A stretch of DNA of 64,000 nt from Gyromitra esculenta (lineage: Eukaryota > Ascomycota > Pezizomycetes > Pezizales > Discinaceae), in NCBI GenBank assembly GCA_038503075.1, contig JBCAML010000002.1:744001-808000 (forward strand). Reading direction: 5' to 3'. The position numbers and the translations under genes are program-made. This document shows, piece after piece, positions 11,890 to 25,076 of the stretch. The notes under the pieces are model-generated. The model ran no database searches, was not told the DNA's origin, and worked only from the letters and a program-made list of their open reading frames with translations. Position 1 is the first letter of the stretch. Every line of letters begins with the position of its first letter.

Positions 11890-14800
11890 ATGACCGAACC
11901 TCGAGAAATGGACGACTATAAGCATAAACCTTGGGGTGCGCGATTTGGCTATCGCACCCCACCACCAGAGTTCGCGAAATCACACACAGAACCTCTCTCT
12001 CCTCTGCTCGGACCGGCAATGTCTGCCGCAAAGGACGAAGATGTCATCGATCACCAGCTCTCTACAAACTCTATTTCACTACCCTCCGTTACCTCCGCCC
12101 CTTCGCGAGAATCTTTATTCTCTTCTTACTCTTCATCGCCATCGCGCTTCACCCCTGGCTCCATTGCCGTGAATTACGCCTCGATGGATCCCATGCAACT
12201 GTTCGCCGATATTGCGCTCTCGACTGCCCCCCCAAGTTTTATGGCAACAAGATCATCACCGGTTTCGCACGCGCCTGCTGCTCCTCCTCCCGCTATGCGC
12301 TCGCCTCCAATTCCATCCGGCTTAAATCTGAGTGGGATTTTCCCCGCTGCCTGGGCCGCCAACGGTTATCCGACGCGGAACGGAAACCGCGCTACCGGGT
12401 ACCCAACAACCAATCCTGCCCCGCACGCGATGGCTAGCGATAGCTTCAGGGAGGCGGCTTATACATACGAGCGAAGAAATTCTGCCGTTCGTTTGGAGCC
12501 TCCAGCTCTCTCACTGGCTGCCGGCAAGACCTCCGCCGATGGCCCGCTTTTCTCTCTTCCGAGACTTCCGGAAGTTGCGGCCAGAGCTTCTATGCCAGTT
12601 TCATTTGCACCGGCTACTTCAGTGTTTACACCAGTCGAATCTCATCGCAAAACTCCCAAGAAGGACGCGAAAAAAACTGTACGCGGTGATGCTGAAGCTC
12701 GGGAAGGTGTGGGGTCGACGCGTGATCCCCGCGGATCGCGTAACAGTGGGCGTGGACGCAGTAGCTCTTCGAGAGGCTCGGGTTCTCGTAAAGGACGTGT
12801 TGGCAGTTTAGTCTTGATTAAGGAGTCGGTGGGCTTGGATAAAACGGTTCGGACGCAAGCTAAGTCGGAGTTGCTTGACCGCAAAGTTGTGGATAGGGCC
12901 ACTACCAACAACAAGCCGACCCACAGTTCTCCGGTTCGTCTAAATCGCTTTACCGTATCTCCGGTTGAGTTGAACGATCCCCCGAGCCCATCACCAGCTT
13001 ATTCACCTTTCCCGTCTCGCCCAGCTTCGCCGGTTCACGAAGTTGCCCACATTGTGCCCCCAGTCCCGGAGGAGGCTGATCGCGTTGGCGAATGTACACA
13101 AGAAGCTGATGCTCCTGAAGTTGTATCGCTTACACCGAAACCGAAGCATGGATCCAATACTCAGGAGCCTGCACCTAGTTTGGAGAATGAAGTTAGCACC
13201 CACCATATTCCCATCGAGCAGACTAGTAAGGATATTCCTATGGGGGATGTTCAATCAACAGTGCTTGAGGTGCTTGTCGAGGGGAATCTCGATAAAATTA
13301 CTCCAGAAGGTGTGTATTCTGTTTATCGCTTAATTTACAGGTGTATAACATCAAGCCATGTAAATACTAATTTACAGTTCGCTTTTTAGCCCGTGAAGAC
13401 GTTGAAGAGATTGTGGCTATTTATAGTAAATCACAAGAATCACCTGATAATGGTGCCACCAATGATGATCGTATGTCCATCTGCTCTCACTCTTTGTCTC
13501 CCGTGAGCTGGCTTTATTCGATTTAATTGTTTGCTAAGTGCATTCCGTAGCATCAGGTTCGTTGATGGAAGACTTGCAGAGTCTAAACAAAGAACTTGTT
13601 CCATTAGCGGAAGATACATTGGTCGAACTAGAAGTTGTCAAAGGTTTATTTGTACTTGCTCTGCTGTCTAGTTGTTTATTTGCTAATGCTGGTACGATAG
13701 AACCAGAGACCGTCTTACAAGAGGATAGGCCTCCAGCTATCGGGCTTCTTGAGAACAATAAAACTGTGCCTATTGCTTCAATTGCTGTCAATGATGAGAG
13801 CGTTCCAATGGCGGGTGACTACGAAATATATGAAAACTTGCCTACCAAAGTTTCTACTGCTGTGTCTGATGCAGGCGCCGATTTCCCCAATAATATCCAG
13901 TACACTGGGAATGGGGACTATGAGATTGCACAAGCTGTAAGTAAATCGCATGCAGAATCGCTATCCTATTAACATGAAAACCACTGATGATTTGGTATGA
14001 ATATATAGGAGGGCGACGAGCCAATTTTTGGTGCCAGCGCCGATGCGTGCGGTGTCCCACACGAAGCATTCGACTCGGTACCAGCGGCTGTATCGTTGCC
14101 CGCTGATCTTTCGGAGGGACCTAAAGAGCTCCGTATTTTGTCACCTTCTGGGGGGCTCTCGCGCGAGCCTGAGAACCCTGACGAAGAATTTTGCGCACAC
14201 TGCGATGCCAAGTATCGTAATGGCTACGGATTCAGGCTTGATATTTCGTCCTGGATTGGTTGCGACGGCTGCAGGACTTGGTATCACTCTACTTGTGTTG
14301 GACTTGATGGCAATGCGGTTAGGAGAATTGACAAGTATTACTGTCATACCTGCGAACCTAAGCATGGAAAGTCTACATGTGAGCAATCTTGCCTTACTAT
14401 ACCCATCTTTCGTGGAATCTCGCTAACTCTCGTCCTGTGACAAAAAGTGAAGCGCACGTCAGCCCGCGAAAAGACCGCGATTGATTATAATGCGCTCCAC
14501 AATGGATCTTCCGCGCCGATCAAGAATCCTACAGACAGCAAACTGCACCCGTACGTGGCAATAATTCGTGATCGCACCCATACGTTTGCCGATGATACAC
14601 TACCAAGGATGCGTCCAGACCAGGTCACCGAAGAGACTATAGAAGGGATTTCGGGAGGGTGGAATCAACCATTTGTAGTGCCAGCGGTGGAGAACCCAGC
14701 ACCGTGGATCAACTTAGGGAGTGTTGCGAGTCAGGACACAGGGCTGGAGGTGGAAATGGTGGATATTGATGAACCCGAGCTCGAGCCTGTTTCTGTTGTC

Positions 14801-17800
14801 CCAACGGAAAACCCAATGCGATTTCCACCACCACCACCACCACCTCCTCCACCATCGCCGCCTCCGCCTCCGCCTCCGCCTCCGCCGCCACCAAGATCAT
14901 CAAGGGATTCGTCGCCGGAGAAAAAGAGTAAGAGGAGCAAGACGGGCACGCCGGAAATGACTCTCGATAGCGGCAACTTCGACCAGACTGAGGTCAACCG
15001 CATCAGATCGACGCTTGTTGAGGGTGAATACGATGTCAAAGAGCGTCGTGCCGGTGCCGACTGTCTTGATATGATTATTCCCGAGGAATTGACTGTCCGC
15101 AAGGTCGGCGAGCTTATTGGCGCGCAGATGAGGGTCGAAATGATCAATGTCCTTCGTCAGAGCACAACGAGAGATGATAAGTGGCAGATGGAGAATCTAG
15201 TCGAGTACTTTGAAAGCAAGAATCGGGACGAGATCTACAATTGCATTTCCTGCGAGGTCACAAACACCCCGTTGGGAGCAAGGATTAGTAGGCCGGAAGT
15301 GGTTAGGAAGATGGATCTGAGTGATCGTGTTTGGAGGCCAGCTAACGACCAGGATTCAAAGCCACATGTGGGGAAATATGTGTATGTTTTCTTCCACCCC
15401 CCCCCTTCTAACTGGTTCCTGATGATATCATGCAGTTTAATGTCTGTTGCGGACTCGTTCACCGATTTTCATATCGATTTTGCTGGTTCTTCTGTATTCT
15501 ACCACATCTACGAAGGACAGAAAGTTTTCCTCGTTCTCCCTCCTACCGACAAGAACCTCGAGACATACGAACAATGGTCCATGGACCCAAATATGAACAC
15601 TACCTTCTTCCCCACCCTCGTAGACGACCCATGCATGCTCGTTACACTCAACAAAGGTGACACCCTCTTTATCCCTTCAGGCTGGATCCATGCCGTCTAC
15701 ACTCCGCAAGATTCCCTCGTCATCGGTGGCAACTTCCTTACCCGCAGCCACTATTCAAAGCAAATGGCGATCCAGCGTATTGAGGTTGTCACAGACACCA
15801 AGCTCTCCCAGCGTTACCCCAAGTACACAACACTTATGTGGCACTGTCTTTATAACTACCTAACCACTGACCCTATCCCCATCGAAATTGACCAAGCTCT
15901 CGCTGCGGGGCGTATTATCCGCCAGAAGAAATTTCGTCCCCATAAGGATGCACCACAGTACACTAAGCAGGAACTTGAGGGTCTGCCTGATCTCTGCAAC
16001 TTCTTGCTGAGAACAGCACTTATCCACTGCGGGTCTATCAAGACATCTCTCCTTCCTGGGAAGCCAATGTTGACAGCGAAGCAAGTTGACTCTGTCAAGC
16101 GTGCGATCCCGGCTCCGTGTAACGAGGATCCGCTGAAGTGGATTAAGAAATTCGGTCGTTGGTGTGTATGGAAACGCGCAAGCCAAAAAATCGAAGAGAA
16201 GGGTGAACGTGTGCCGGAGTGGGCTCAGGGAAAGTGGATGCCGGAGGAAGGACCGAAGAGGGGACCGAGCGCGGCTGCACTAAAGCGGATGGAAAGAAAG
16301 AAAGCTGAGGAGGCCCGCAGGGCGGAGGCGCCGAGGAGGCCAGGCTTGAGGGCGCGCAATATCAGAGACTCTACGGAGAGCGAGGAGAGCGAGGAGGCAG
16401 TGGCGGGCCCGTCTAACCCTCAAGCATTGGTAACACAAACGCCTAAGCCAGCCCCTAAGAAGAAAAGGAAGAGTGAGAGCGATATCGAAACTACTTCTTC
16501 GAAGAGGAAGGGGCGGCCGACGAAGCCTCTCGTTACACCGCAAACGCAAACCAATGGTAGCAGCGGTACCCATTGGACCTCCCAAGAGAACGCAGATCCA
16601 ACTCCGAGCAGGAAGCGGAAGGGTAAGGGTAAAGGTAAAGATAAGAAGCCCGTCGAATCAATGGATGGTGAATCCTACGCTCTCTCCGACGGTGCGGTTT
16701 ATGTCGCAAAAGAGTCAAATCTCGGCCCTGCTCGGGCAGGTTGTCAGAATTGTCGGCTAAAGAAGACAGGTTGTAAACATAAAGCTGAGATTTCGGAGCT
16801 CCTTGCGATTCTAGAAGCAAATGATGGCGTGTTGCCACCGGGGACAATGATCGCGGGGAATGCGGTTGTGCAGCTTCCAAAAGGGACCGGTACTGGAAAT
16901 ATGAAAAAGAAAGCAAAGGGAAAGGGGAAAGGAAAGGGGAAAGCAGTCATAGAGGAGCTGGTTGAAGTCGAAGATGACATTGAGGAAGAGTTTCAGGAAG
17001 AAATTGAGGAGGAAGAGGAGGAAGAGGAGGAAGAGCATCCGGCCGAAACCTATGGAGATAAAAGCAACGAGGAGCCTGACGAGGATTGGGATCTTGAAGG
17101 CCGTGTTGCGGAGGAGCCGGAGCATCTCAATAACGTCGAAGAACCCCTCGCTCGATCTGGAAGCAGGCGTTCATCCGCCGTTAGCAACAGGCGCTCATCC
17201 GCAGGGAGTCTAGGCAACAAGAGGCCTCATCCTATCGATGATAGTGAGGAAATCGAGGAACTGCCCAGAGAATCACCCCCAAAGAAAGCCAGAGTGACTA
17301 AGGAGGTTTTGACCACCCCCGCTGTAAATGCGAGTGGGGTAGCTGGCCGACCGCCTGGGTTTCAGGGGAGAAAGCCAAGCTGCGAAGAGTGCAAGGCGCT
17401 GAAGGTTCATTTATTTCCTACTCTTTGGGGTGTTTTAGTGGTAGCGATGGCTGACCAATGTGAATTTAGACCAAGTGTCTTCATGATACATGGTACCTCG
17501 CGAAGGCAAAGACTCCAGCAAAGACTGCGAAGAATTCAAGAAGGAAAAGTGGTGGAAAATCTGCAAAGTCGACAGGCAAGAAGACACAGTTGGTCGCTGA
17601 AGATGCCAACCAAGTCTCGCCTTCTCAAATGAATGCGGAGGGTCCGGGTCTGATGGGTATGTCTTTCTTAATACAATCTACCATTTAATGAATACGAGTG
17701 ATGCTAACATAGAACAGATATTGTGTCTTTTGAAGATGCTGTACAGATGGATGATGAGCAGGAGGAACTCGAGGAAGTAATCGTGTGTAAGCGGCCAATA

Positions 17801-18490
17801 GTTGTTACACCTGCTATTAAAGTCACTGCCATCACAGCTACCAAGCACGATATTCTCCCCGTTGGTACTCCCGCTCTCACCGCTGCAGCTCTTTCTGCTG
17901 CCGGGCCTACCATTTCTCCGTTCAACCGTGATATTTTCACCCCCCCTCCTCGCTCTACCTCCATCTCGTCGATCAAGAGCTCGCCTCTCAGCGAGCCCAA
18001 TACTTTCGACCTCGATCTTTCGATTCTCGACGAGCAAATCCTATACAAGTCCCGTAGCTCGAATACCCCAGACGATCCAGCTATCATGGCGCCTCCCGTC
18101 GATTGTGATGACGAACCTTCCGCTCAGCCTCCTGTTCGTGCTGTCCCGAACGGCATTGCTTCTCCAGTTCCGGTAATTACTGCTACGTTATCCAATTCAG
18201 CAACGGCAGCTATTAGTAACTACCCAAGGCCGGCATATAGAGCCAATAAGCCGAAGGTAACCTACACCAGAACCAATAAGAATTTCAAGAGGAAGGCGGA
18301 TGAAGACGAGAGTATGGATGGGATTGAAATTCATAGCAGCAAGCAAGCCAGGACTGGAAATTCGATGAGCCCCGGAGCCGAAAGGAGGAGCGCTGGAAGT
18401 GTTGGGGGGGAAGACAGCCCTACAGTCGAGGAGCTAATGAGGTTAGGGGCGGCGGCAGAGTTTGGATTAAGAAGAAGGGTTGGGTCTTGA
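11890..18490 (+). CDS. PHD- and JmjC-domain histone lysine demethylase (KDM2/Jhd1 type)
   Basis: Nine exons (11890-13309, 13390-13470, 13551-13643, 13701-13936, 14009-14378, 14448-15381, 15436-17404, 17470-17656, 17718-18490) join in frame to about 2020 residues. The first 600 residues are disordered. A PHD finger follows at about 672-725 (FCAHCDAKYRNG, then GCDGCRTWYHSTC and YYCHTC), the fold that reads histone H3 tails. A polyproline tract is near residue 750. The JmjC domain has Fe(II) ligands H1057 and D1059 (FTDFHIDFAG) and H1130 (GWIHAVYTP), and 2-oxoglutarate lysine K1074 (GQKVFLVLPP), so it should be active. PHD then JmjC is the Jhd1 order, a family acting on H3K36 methyl marks. The tail is basic and acidic low complexity with two C-x2-C-x6-C-x-H modules near 1481 and 1694. 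Introns 4 (13644) and 8 (17405) start with weak donors, so those borders are the least certain. Confidence 0.88.
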
Positions 18491-20024
18491 GATATTTTAA
18501 GGGAGTGTGTTTTTTTGGTCTGGGTTTTGGAAGGAACTCCCAGTGACTATGTTTTGAGTCTAGGGGTTCAATTCTTTTGATCCAGATTTTGGTTTTCTTG
18601 GGAATGTATCATTATGTATGTGTTTGTTGGCTGTCTGTGTGCTTTCATTTTATCGGGTCATGTGTATGGGTTTCACCTCTTTTTTCTTTTTTCTTTTTGC
18701 TTCATTGGGCCGCTTTTTGCGTTACTGTTTTTCTTTCTACCATTACTTCTTTGTCGCCGATTGTATTCGTTCTTGCTGAGGAAAAGGTAATGGGAGCAGT
18801 ATGATTGTGATGGAGATATGATAGTACAGGGGACGGGTGTAATGACTATGGAAGAGAAAGGTGATGCATAGGTGGCCTGTGTATTCTTAGCTCGATTTTC
18901 TTCTAACTCTTTACTAGGTTTCTGGGATTGGGGCAGTGATGGTAGGGCGAGGGTTTTTTCTTTCTTCTGGAGTCTTTTCTTTTCTCAAGGGCTTTCTTGA
19001 CCTGGGAGTTGTTTTTCTACTCTCTTCTATTTTGCTGGGGTTTTGCGCTGGCGCGGTGGCTTCTCATCCGGGCAGGTTATGGTGTTTGATAACTTTTTTT
19101 CCTTAAGGGTTTGTCTTTTTTTTCTCTTTCTAAGGGTTTTTAGTTTGATGTTTTTTGGCTTTGCCTTTTTTTTATTACTATTTGTCTGGCCCGTTCAATG
19201 GCCTTTTTGGGGGGACATTTTGGCTTTTTTCTCTTTTCACTCTGGAGCTTCCTGTTTCTTACTTTGACTTTTCTCCCCTTTCCTCTCTCAAGCGGTTGTT
19301 ATTTTCCTATAAGGTTTAGCATCAGTTTTTCGTTTGTGGTTTAATTTTGATTTGTTCTGCTAGCCTTTTAGACGTACAGTAGTACTCTAGTTAAACATTG
19401 CCGTCTAGTTTGGTTTAAGTCAGTAGCATCATATCCATTATATGTAGTTCTTGCTTTACATACATGAATGTTTTTGGGTGAGCCACAAGATTACCTCTCC
19501 ATAGGCTGCGGATTAGTGTCTCGATCCGAGTGATCGCTATAGGATGCCAAAGCGAAGATCCACTCTACCGCGGAAGACCACGCGAAAGCCTTAATGGCCA
19601 ACCCGATTGTTGGAAGCTAAGGACTCTACGCCAACCCTAGCCCTTATCTTCGCCCCAGTGGACTAGAAAATCACTAGCAGATAGTAGGATGGAGCACCCG
19701 GCTCACCTTCCATGCTTGCTCTAAGTCCTGGCACGTAGATGGTTTAAAGTTTAGCGCATAGCTCAACCGAAATTACCGTACCTACATCAGGAAGCTCAGT
19801 TCCAACCCAAGCTCGATATCCGATACCGGTAGGTACCGTCGTCACGGTGTACTCCGCCAGCCCAACAGAAGGGCAGCTATCAACCTTCAATTGCGATCAG
19901 AACCTCGCCGCAGAATTTGAGCTCCGTAAACAATGCAAGCAAGCCCTGCTTTAAGTAGAGCGATGGGTCCCAAGAATTCTCGTCGTCCTCACAACCAACA
20001 CTCTAAGCTCACTAAACTATCAGG
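18491..20024. other. T-rich 3' flank and intergenic region
   Basis: From about 18500 to 19300 the plus strand is very T-rich with many short T runs, giving two spurious hydrophobic open frames. This is probably the 3' untranslated region of the demethylase and its flank. From 19480 to 20020 composition becomes balanced and serves as upstream region of the nuclease gene. No gene is supported. Confidence 0.5.
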
Positions 20025-21085
20025 ATGAAGTTTCTAGTCCCCAGCATTGTGTTCTTTGCCACCGGTCCGTCCTTTGCTCACGCATGGGGGCAATTGGGGC
20101 ACCAGACTGTTGGGTTGATTGCGCAATCCTATCTCCTTCCGGGTACAATTGAAAAGGTTCAATACTACCTAAACGACACTACTCCAACCTACATGGGCAA
20201 TATTGCAACCTGGGCGGATAGTTACAGGTACCAACCTGGAGGTGAGTTTAGCTATGGGTATCACTTTATCGATGGAAACGACGGTCCTCCACCGGATTCT
20301 TGTAAAATTGAGTATCCGGGCGACTGTCCGCCAGAGGGATGTATTGTCAGTGCTATTGCCAACTACGTAAGCCGTCTTGAGATTCTCTTGATTTACAAAA
20401 TGGACTGCAAAACTAACTATTTTAGACTGCTCGATTACAAAGTAGAAAGACATCTTATGGCGAAAAGATGGATGCCCTGAGATTTCTGATTCACGTGAGC
20501 CGACCTTCCTTTTAAAATTGACATCTCGACGATAAGGCTAACAGAGCTATAAAGTTCCTCGGAGATATTACCCAGCCATGTAAGAATTAGTATCTTGCTC
20601 CTTCATGCTCCACTTCTAAGAAGGTGCCTATAGTACATACGGAGGGCTATGGTGCTGGAGCAAACGACGTTGCTGTCACATTCCTTGGGAAACCTACAAA
20701 TCTCCACGCCGCCTGGGATACTGCCATCCCTAACCGTATCCTCAATACCACGGCCCCAGGCTTTGTTGAAGCCCTCGGTTGGGCAAACAACCTCGCCGCA
20801 GATATCAACGCCGGAAAGTTTAGGCGTGAGGTCAACGATTGGATTCGTTATCATGATGTTACGGGCGACGGACCAGCAAAGAGCGCTGCAAAGTGGGCGC
20901 AGGAGTCTAATAAACTGGTCTGTTCATACGTTCTCGAGGACGGACCAGAGAAGATCAACGGTACCGAGATCGGCGGGAAATACTACGAGGGCTCGATTGA
21001 TATCGTATCGGCACAGATCGCGAAGGGAGGTATTCGACTCGCGGCATGGCTGAACATGATTTTCGAGGGAGAGACTGGATTTTGA
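20025..21085 (+). CDS. Secreted S1/P1-type zinc nuclease
   Basis: This belongs to the S1/P1 family of secreted, zinc-dependent nucleases that cut single-stranded DNA and RNA and remove 3'-phosphates from nucleotides. Four exons (20025-20366, 20426-20494, 20555-20579, 20634-21085) give 295 residues. A signal peptide ends in FAHA, so the mature chain begins with Trp, the residue whose amino group binds zinc. The other ligands are present: His in WGQLGHQTVG, Asp in ATWADSY, His in YGYHFID, the His/Asp pair of IHFLGDITQP, His in PLHTEG, and the NLHAAWD motif. Length is normal for the family. N-glycosylation sequons (NDT, NYT, NTT, NGT) support secretion. The third exon is only 25 bases. Likely roles are phosphate or nucleotide scavenging. 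Confidence 0.92.
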
Positions 21086-21720
21086 GGAAAAGCCTGTAAG
21101 CATTACACCATGTTGTATTTCTAACTTGTAAACGTACTCGAATGTGGTTAATGTTAAATCTTTGGTCACATGTCAAATGTTCTTGCTCCATGGGTTTTGC
21201 TCGTATAACAAAGAAGTACACAATAATACTGATCTAACTACGCCACAAAATAAGGAACAAAGTAATAGCAATCGGCACAGCTTTCAATAATATAATCATA
21301 CTCCACCGGATTGATCCTCCCGTTTCCTCTGGCAAGATATGTATATACAAATAGAGGAAGGACCTAAAATATCCTACTGATTATCGCCATCCCACCGAGT
21401 TAAGAAACGAGGACGAAACTCCCCGATGTATACTGCACAGAATCTTTTGTTTCAAAGCAAAGGACTATTTCGGCTAGGAGTTCTCTCTGCTTGTATCATC
21501 TAAGCGGCGTGGTACTAGCTCTTTATTCAGACCGCTGACGCCTCTACTTAGCCGTGCATGCTACTAAAAATTCCCTCTGTGATAAGTGGGTATATCCTAC
21601 AGCTACATGTATGTATGGCGTCTTAAAAACATCTATAATAAATAATGAATATCTTTACTAATAGGTCTAAAGATTTAGCCTCCATTCGATCGCAAGACAA
21701 CATAAAAGTAGCCTTTGAGG
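21086..21720. other. Intergenic region
   Basis: AT-rich sequence between the nuclease and the next gene. No coding signal or clear repeat is seen. Confidence 0.5.
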
Positions 21721-24238
21721 ATGTGGCGTAGGACGAGAAACGACCACCAAAATGCTAATAGACTTGTCCACCGAAGACACACTCAACTTGAGGTCGACCT
21801 CTGGTTTCGCACGTACAGGCTCACATTTAGTGATCCAACCAGATTTGCTGAAACTGTGGTAAAGATTTTTCGATACGTCGCGCGACTTGAAAGTGAGGGA
21901 AAGCTCCCCGAATACCTGCAAAAAACAACTGGTTGCAGGACCATATATGAGATACTGGAAGAGATTAGAGATCTCCCAGCACATCGGCACCGCGAGGATG
22001 CTGCGAATATTCTGGCTGAAATTGATAGTAGGCTTGCGGGAGGAAACGAACTTACACTTGTATCACGACCATTGAATGCTCCACCACCCATGCGACCTCA
22101 AGCACAAATGAATGAGGATGAGATTGAAAGGGAGCCTTTTGACGATGATTTTATAGAATCAAAAATGCCTCCCTATGGGCCGGAAGACGATATCCCAATC
22201 CCATGGATCAGGATCAGCGAAAATAAAAATAATAGTACGCCGCCTGTACCAAGTAAAACGAACCTACAGGTGGCATACCAGCTTGCGACAAACCTCTCCC
22301 AAAACGCTCGCGTCAGGAGTGCCATATTGGATATTTTTATTGCAGGAACTAACGGACGGGGCCTCGATTCTGCGACATATCTTGACAATCCAGCCGAAGT
22401 TGTGCTTGAAATGCCAGAAAAACTCCGATTTCTTGACGACCTTATTGATGAAGGTATTGCAGACAGCGAGCTTTTGGATGAAACTACATGGCCAAAGCTA
22501 GATGTCTATGATCTTAGGAGGGGTCCTGCAGCTAAATACGGCCCTCTCCAGGAGAGTGACTATATCTATCAGCTCGTGTCGTTAATTCGGCAGATACTAA
22601 GCAAACCAGAAGTCGCGAGGAAATATGTAATTGTTCATCGTGCACATCCAAGCAAATACCAAAATGACACCCTGGAAAGCTTCGTAACTGAGGAAGCACC
22701 AAGTATTGAAGAAAGTTAGTCAGAAATTCTCCATCCTACATACCGTCTATTTTGTAAAATGACACATCTTAAATCATAGTGGAATGTATCATCGGGTTTA
22801 TAACAAAGGTTTTTCCCGAAATTCAAATAAAACCAAGCGGTCTAGGCACAAAGTACGAACTTGACTCGTCCGACGAGGAAGACGACGACGACGACGACGA
22901 CGGCGAGAGCGAGAGCGAGAGCGAGAGCGATAATGGAATGACCCCCTTCGCCCTCCACGACCGTGAAGAATACCCAAATGTAATAAGCGTTAACGGGGGT
23001 ATCTTTGACTGCATCGAAGATTTTCAACGCCGGGGTAAACCTTATGGGCATCTACTTTATTTTGCCGTGATAGTTTTATCTCATGAGATGGGCCATTATC
23101 TCAACACCTGTGTAAGAATATTCTACATGTTATTCGCTTGAACGAGTCTTTCCTAACAGAGTGCTATCCGTCGCAGGTGTGGAATAGGAATGCTGGTATT
23201 TCTGAGGAGGTTTTTGATACCCCTAGACGAATGCGATGGTACCAACAACTTGAGACCTACGAATACACATATTCAGCCGAAGCAGACAAGTTCTGGTCCA
23301 GAATGGGAGAGATGGGCGAAGTCATGGAGTGGCTACTCAACAATTATTTCGTAGATGCACCCATTGGAGGTAAACCTAAAATAAAATCCAGGCCACTGGA
23401 AGTAACATGCTGGGGATCTTTCCCTGGTCAACATCGGATAACTCCCGACAGACCTCAAATTATGATTAAGCCAGCTCTCGGAGAACGGCTTCTACGAGGG
23501 CTTCCGATGGTACGCATACAGAGCGCTAGTGAATTTAGGGAATTCATTAAGAACGAAGTAGACTGGGATGAAGAGGTGCGAGTTCGCATGGTTGGGGAAC
23601 TCCTGCGCGCCCCAGAGGATATCGAGGTCGAGGTGGTGGATGTGGACCAGGTTTACACAGGATACACAACTGATGAACCAAGTTCAAAACGTGTGAAATA
23701 TCGTCGCGCCTCACGGAGCATCTGCAATCAGAATCTGCGCAAAAATCATTGGAAAAAACGGTATTGCTCTCCAATCGAGTCATCGAAACGCAACAACAGA
23801 TCCAACCGACCAGCACCACTACCCCTGCCCTATGCAAGGGCATTACCAAAAGTCTTACGACCTGTGACTTTTCAGATTTTATTTGCATTGTTATTTCTTT
23901 GTCTCTTGATCGTAAAACTCTATTTAAGGGTATCGCACCTGCATAGTTCAAGGTTCGGAAAAGCCCTAGTCTATTTTGAACTTTTCTGCAGTGCCCTCGG
24001 TATATATGTTCTTTACCTTATCTCCTGCATTTCTGTACAGAAGACTTTGAAGATATTTGGTACTCGGCAATTGCAAAGGGTGGAGCCACCGATTATACCA
24101 AGATATAACTTAATGTTTGTTTTGGCGACATTATGGCCATGGCCTAGATATTTGCGGGTTTCGCTTCTCTTACTATCACTTAGCACCATTCTTCAACTCG
24201 CATGGAGGTTTCTTCAAGGGTTATTTTCACCATCTTAA
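21721..24238 (+). CDS. Uncharacterised membrane protein with an HExxH motif
   Basis: Three exons (21721-22714, 22780-23111, 23177-24238) join in frame to 795 residues. I do not recognise the family. The first 330 residues are soluble and acidic. A run of seven Asp and a GESESESES repeat lie near residue 365. At about residues 433-437 the sequence VIVLSHEMGHYLNTC gives a zincin-type HExxH set in a hydrophobic helix, as in metallopeptidase active sites. Intron 2 falls right after it, and the downstream exon supplies many Glu residues (QLETYEYTYSAEADKF, EMGEVMEW) that could give a third ligand. After a basic linker with SSKRVKYRR, the last 150 residues hold about three membrane helices (FQILFALLFLCLLIVKLYL, LFCSALGIYVLYLISCISV, YLRVSLLLLSLSTILQLAW). 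A membrane-anchored protease is the obvious idea, but HExxH alone is weak evidence. The N-terminal start is uncertain. Confidence 0.7.
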
Positions 24239-25076
24239 CATTGTAAAAAAAAAACTCTTTTTTTGCTCTAACTTTTTGCACTCCACTACCTCTTGAGAAC
24301 ACTCAGATCCCAGCGAATGACGCTAGGATCGAGATAGTTACCAATCAGTTAAGAGCACCGTGCTATCGTTACTCACTCAAATTTGTTCATACGGTTTCAT
24401 AGAGCCCGGTTATAATTAGATAAAGGATTAAAGTTAGTCTTGTCACGAGCAGGTACTATTTTTGTTTTCTAGTACAGAGCTCGCGGCCACGCGCGGATGT
24501 TGCGTTAAAGAAACCCAGCGTTACCTACATAAATTGTACCGCACCTAACATCCCATCACGGATGTAGCGAAAGGAACCGTATCTGGCTGGCCCAAGTGTT
24601 TTCAACCACGATAGCACCGGGCTATATTCTCAGTGCTGCCATTTCGTCATATGTGTGGAGTGTAAGGTAATTCCATCTACTCCATTTTTAAGTTCATCGC
24701 CGTCATGACGTAACCGGGTATGCTTGTTTTCGCAACTCTAGAAATAACGGCCAAACACCAAAGTACCGAAGTTTTTTCTCCCACGACTATCAGCTACTAA
24801 TAGGTATCGCATAGAACCCCAATTCGTTGATAAACCCCATCGGATTATCATTTTAAGGAACTCGAGTGCCGTTTCCCACAGTAAATACTCTACCCAACTT
24901 TATACTTGGTCTAGGCAATATCAATACTAATACTATTCTGGTATGTTCTCCCAAACACTAAGAGCTTCAAGGGTTGTTGATACGCCTCCCTGTACTGTAT
25001 TTACTCCCCTGTTCCGTATCTCTCTTGTTTTTGGTAACAACTGCGAAGACTGGCTTGAAAAGTACGATTTAGCCCC
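24239..25076. other. Intergenic region
   Basis: No coding signal. AT-rich, no tandem or inverted repeat of note. Confidence 0.5.

Noticed and set aside
11321..11893. A 190-codon plus-strand open frame (and antisense Gln/Ser/Lys-rich frames) just before the demethylase
   Set aside because: Created by CTGCTGCCG-type microsatellite and C/T-rich leader; cysteine and leucine runs, no resemblance to proteins.
18577..19267. Two hydrophobic plus-strand open frames
   Set aside because: They result from T-rich sequence (Phe/Leu runs) in the 3' flank of the demethylase gene.
23547..23951. A 134-codon minus-strand open frame
   Set aside because: Shadow of exon 3 of the HExxH membrane protein gene.
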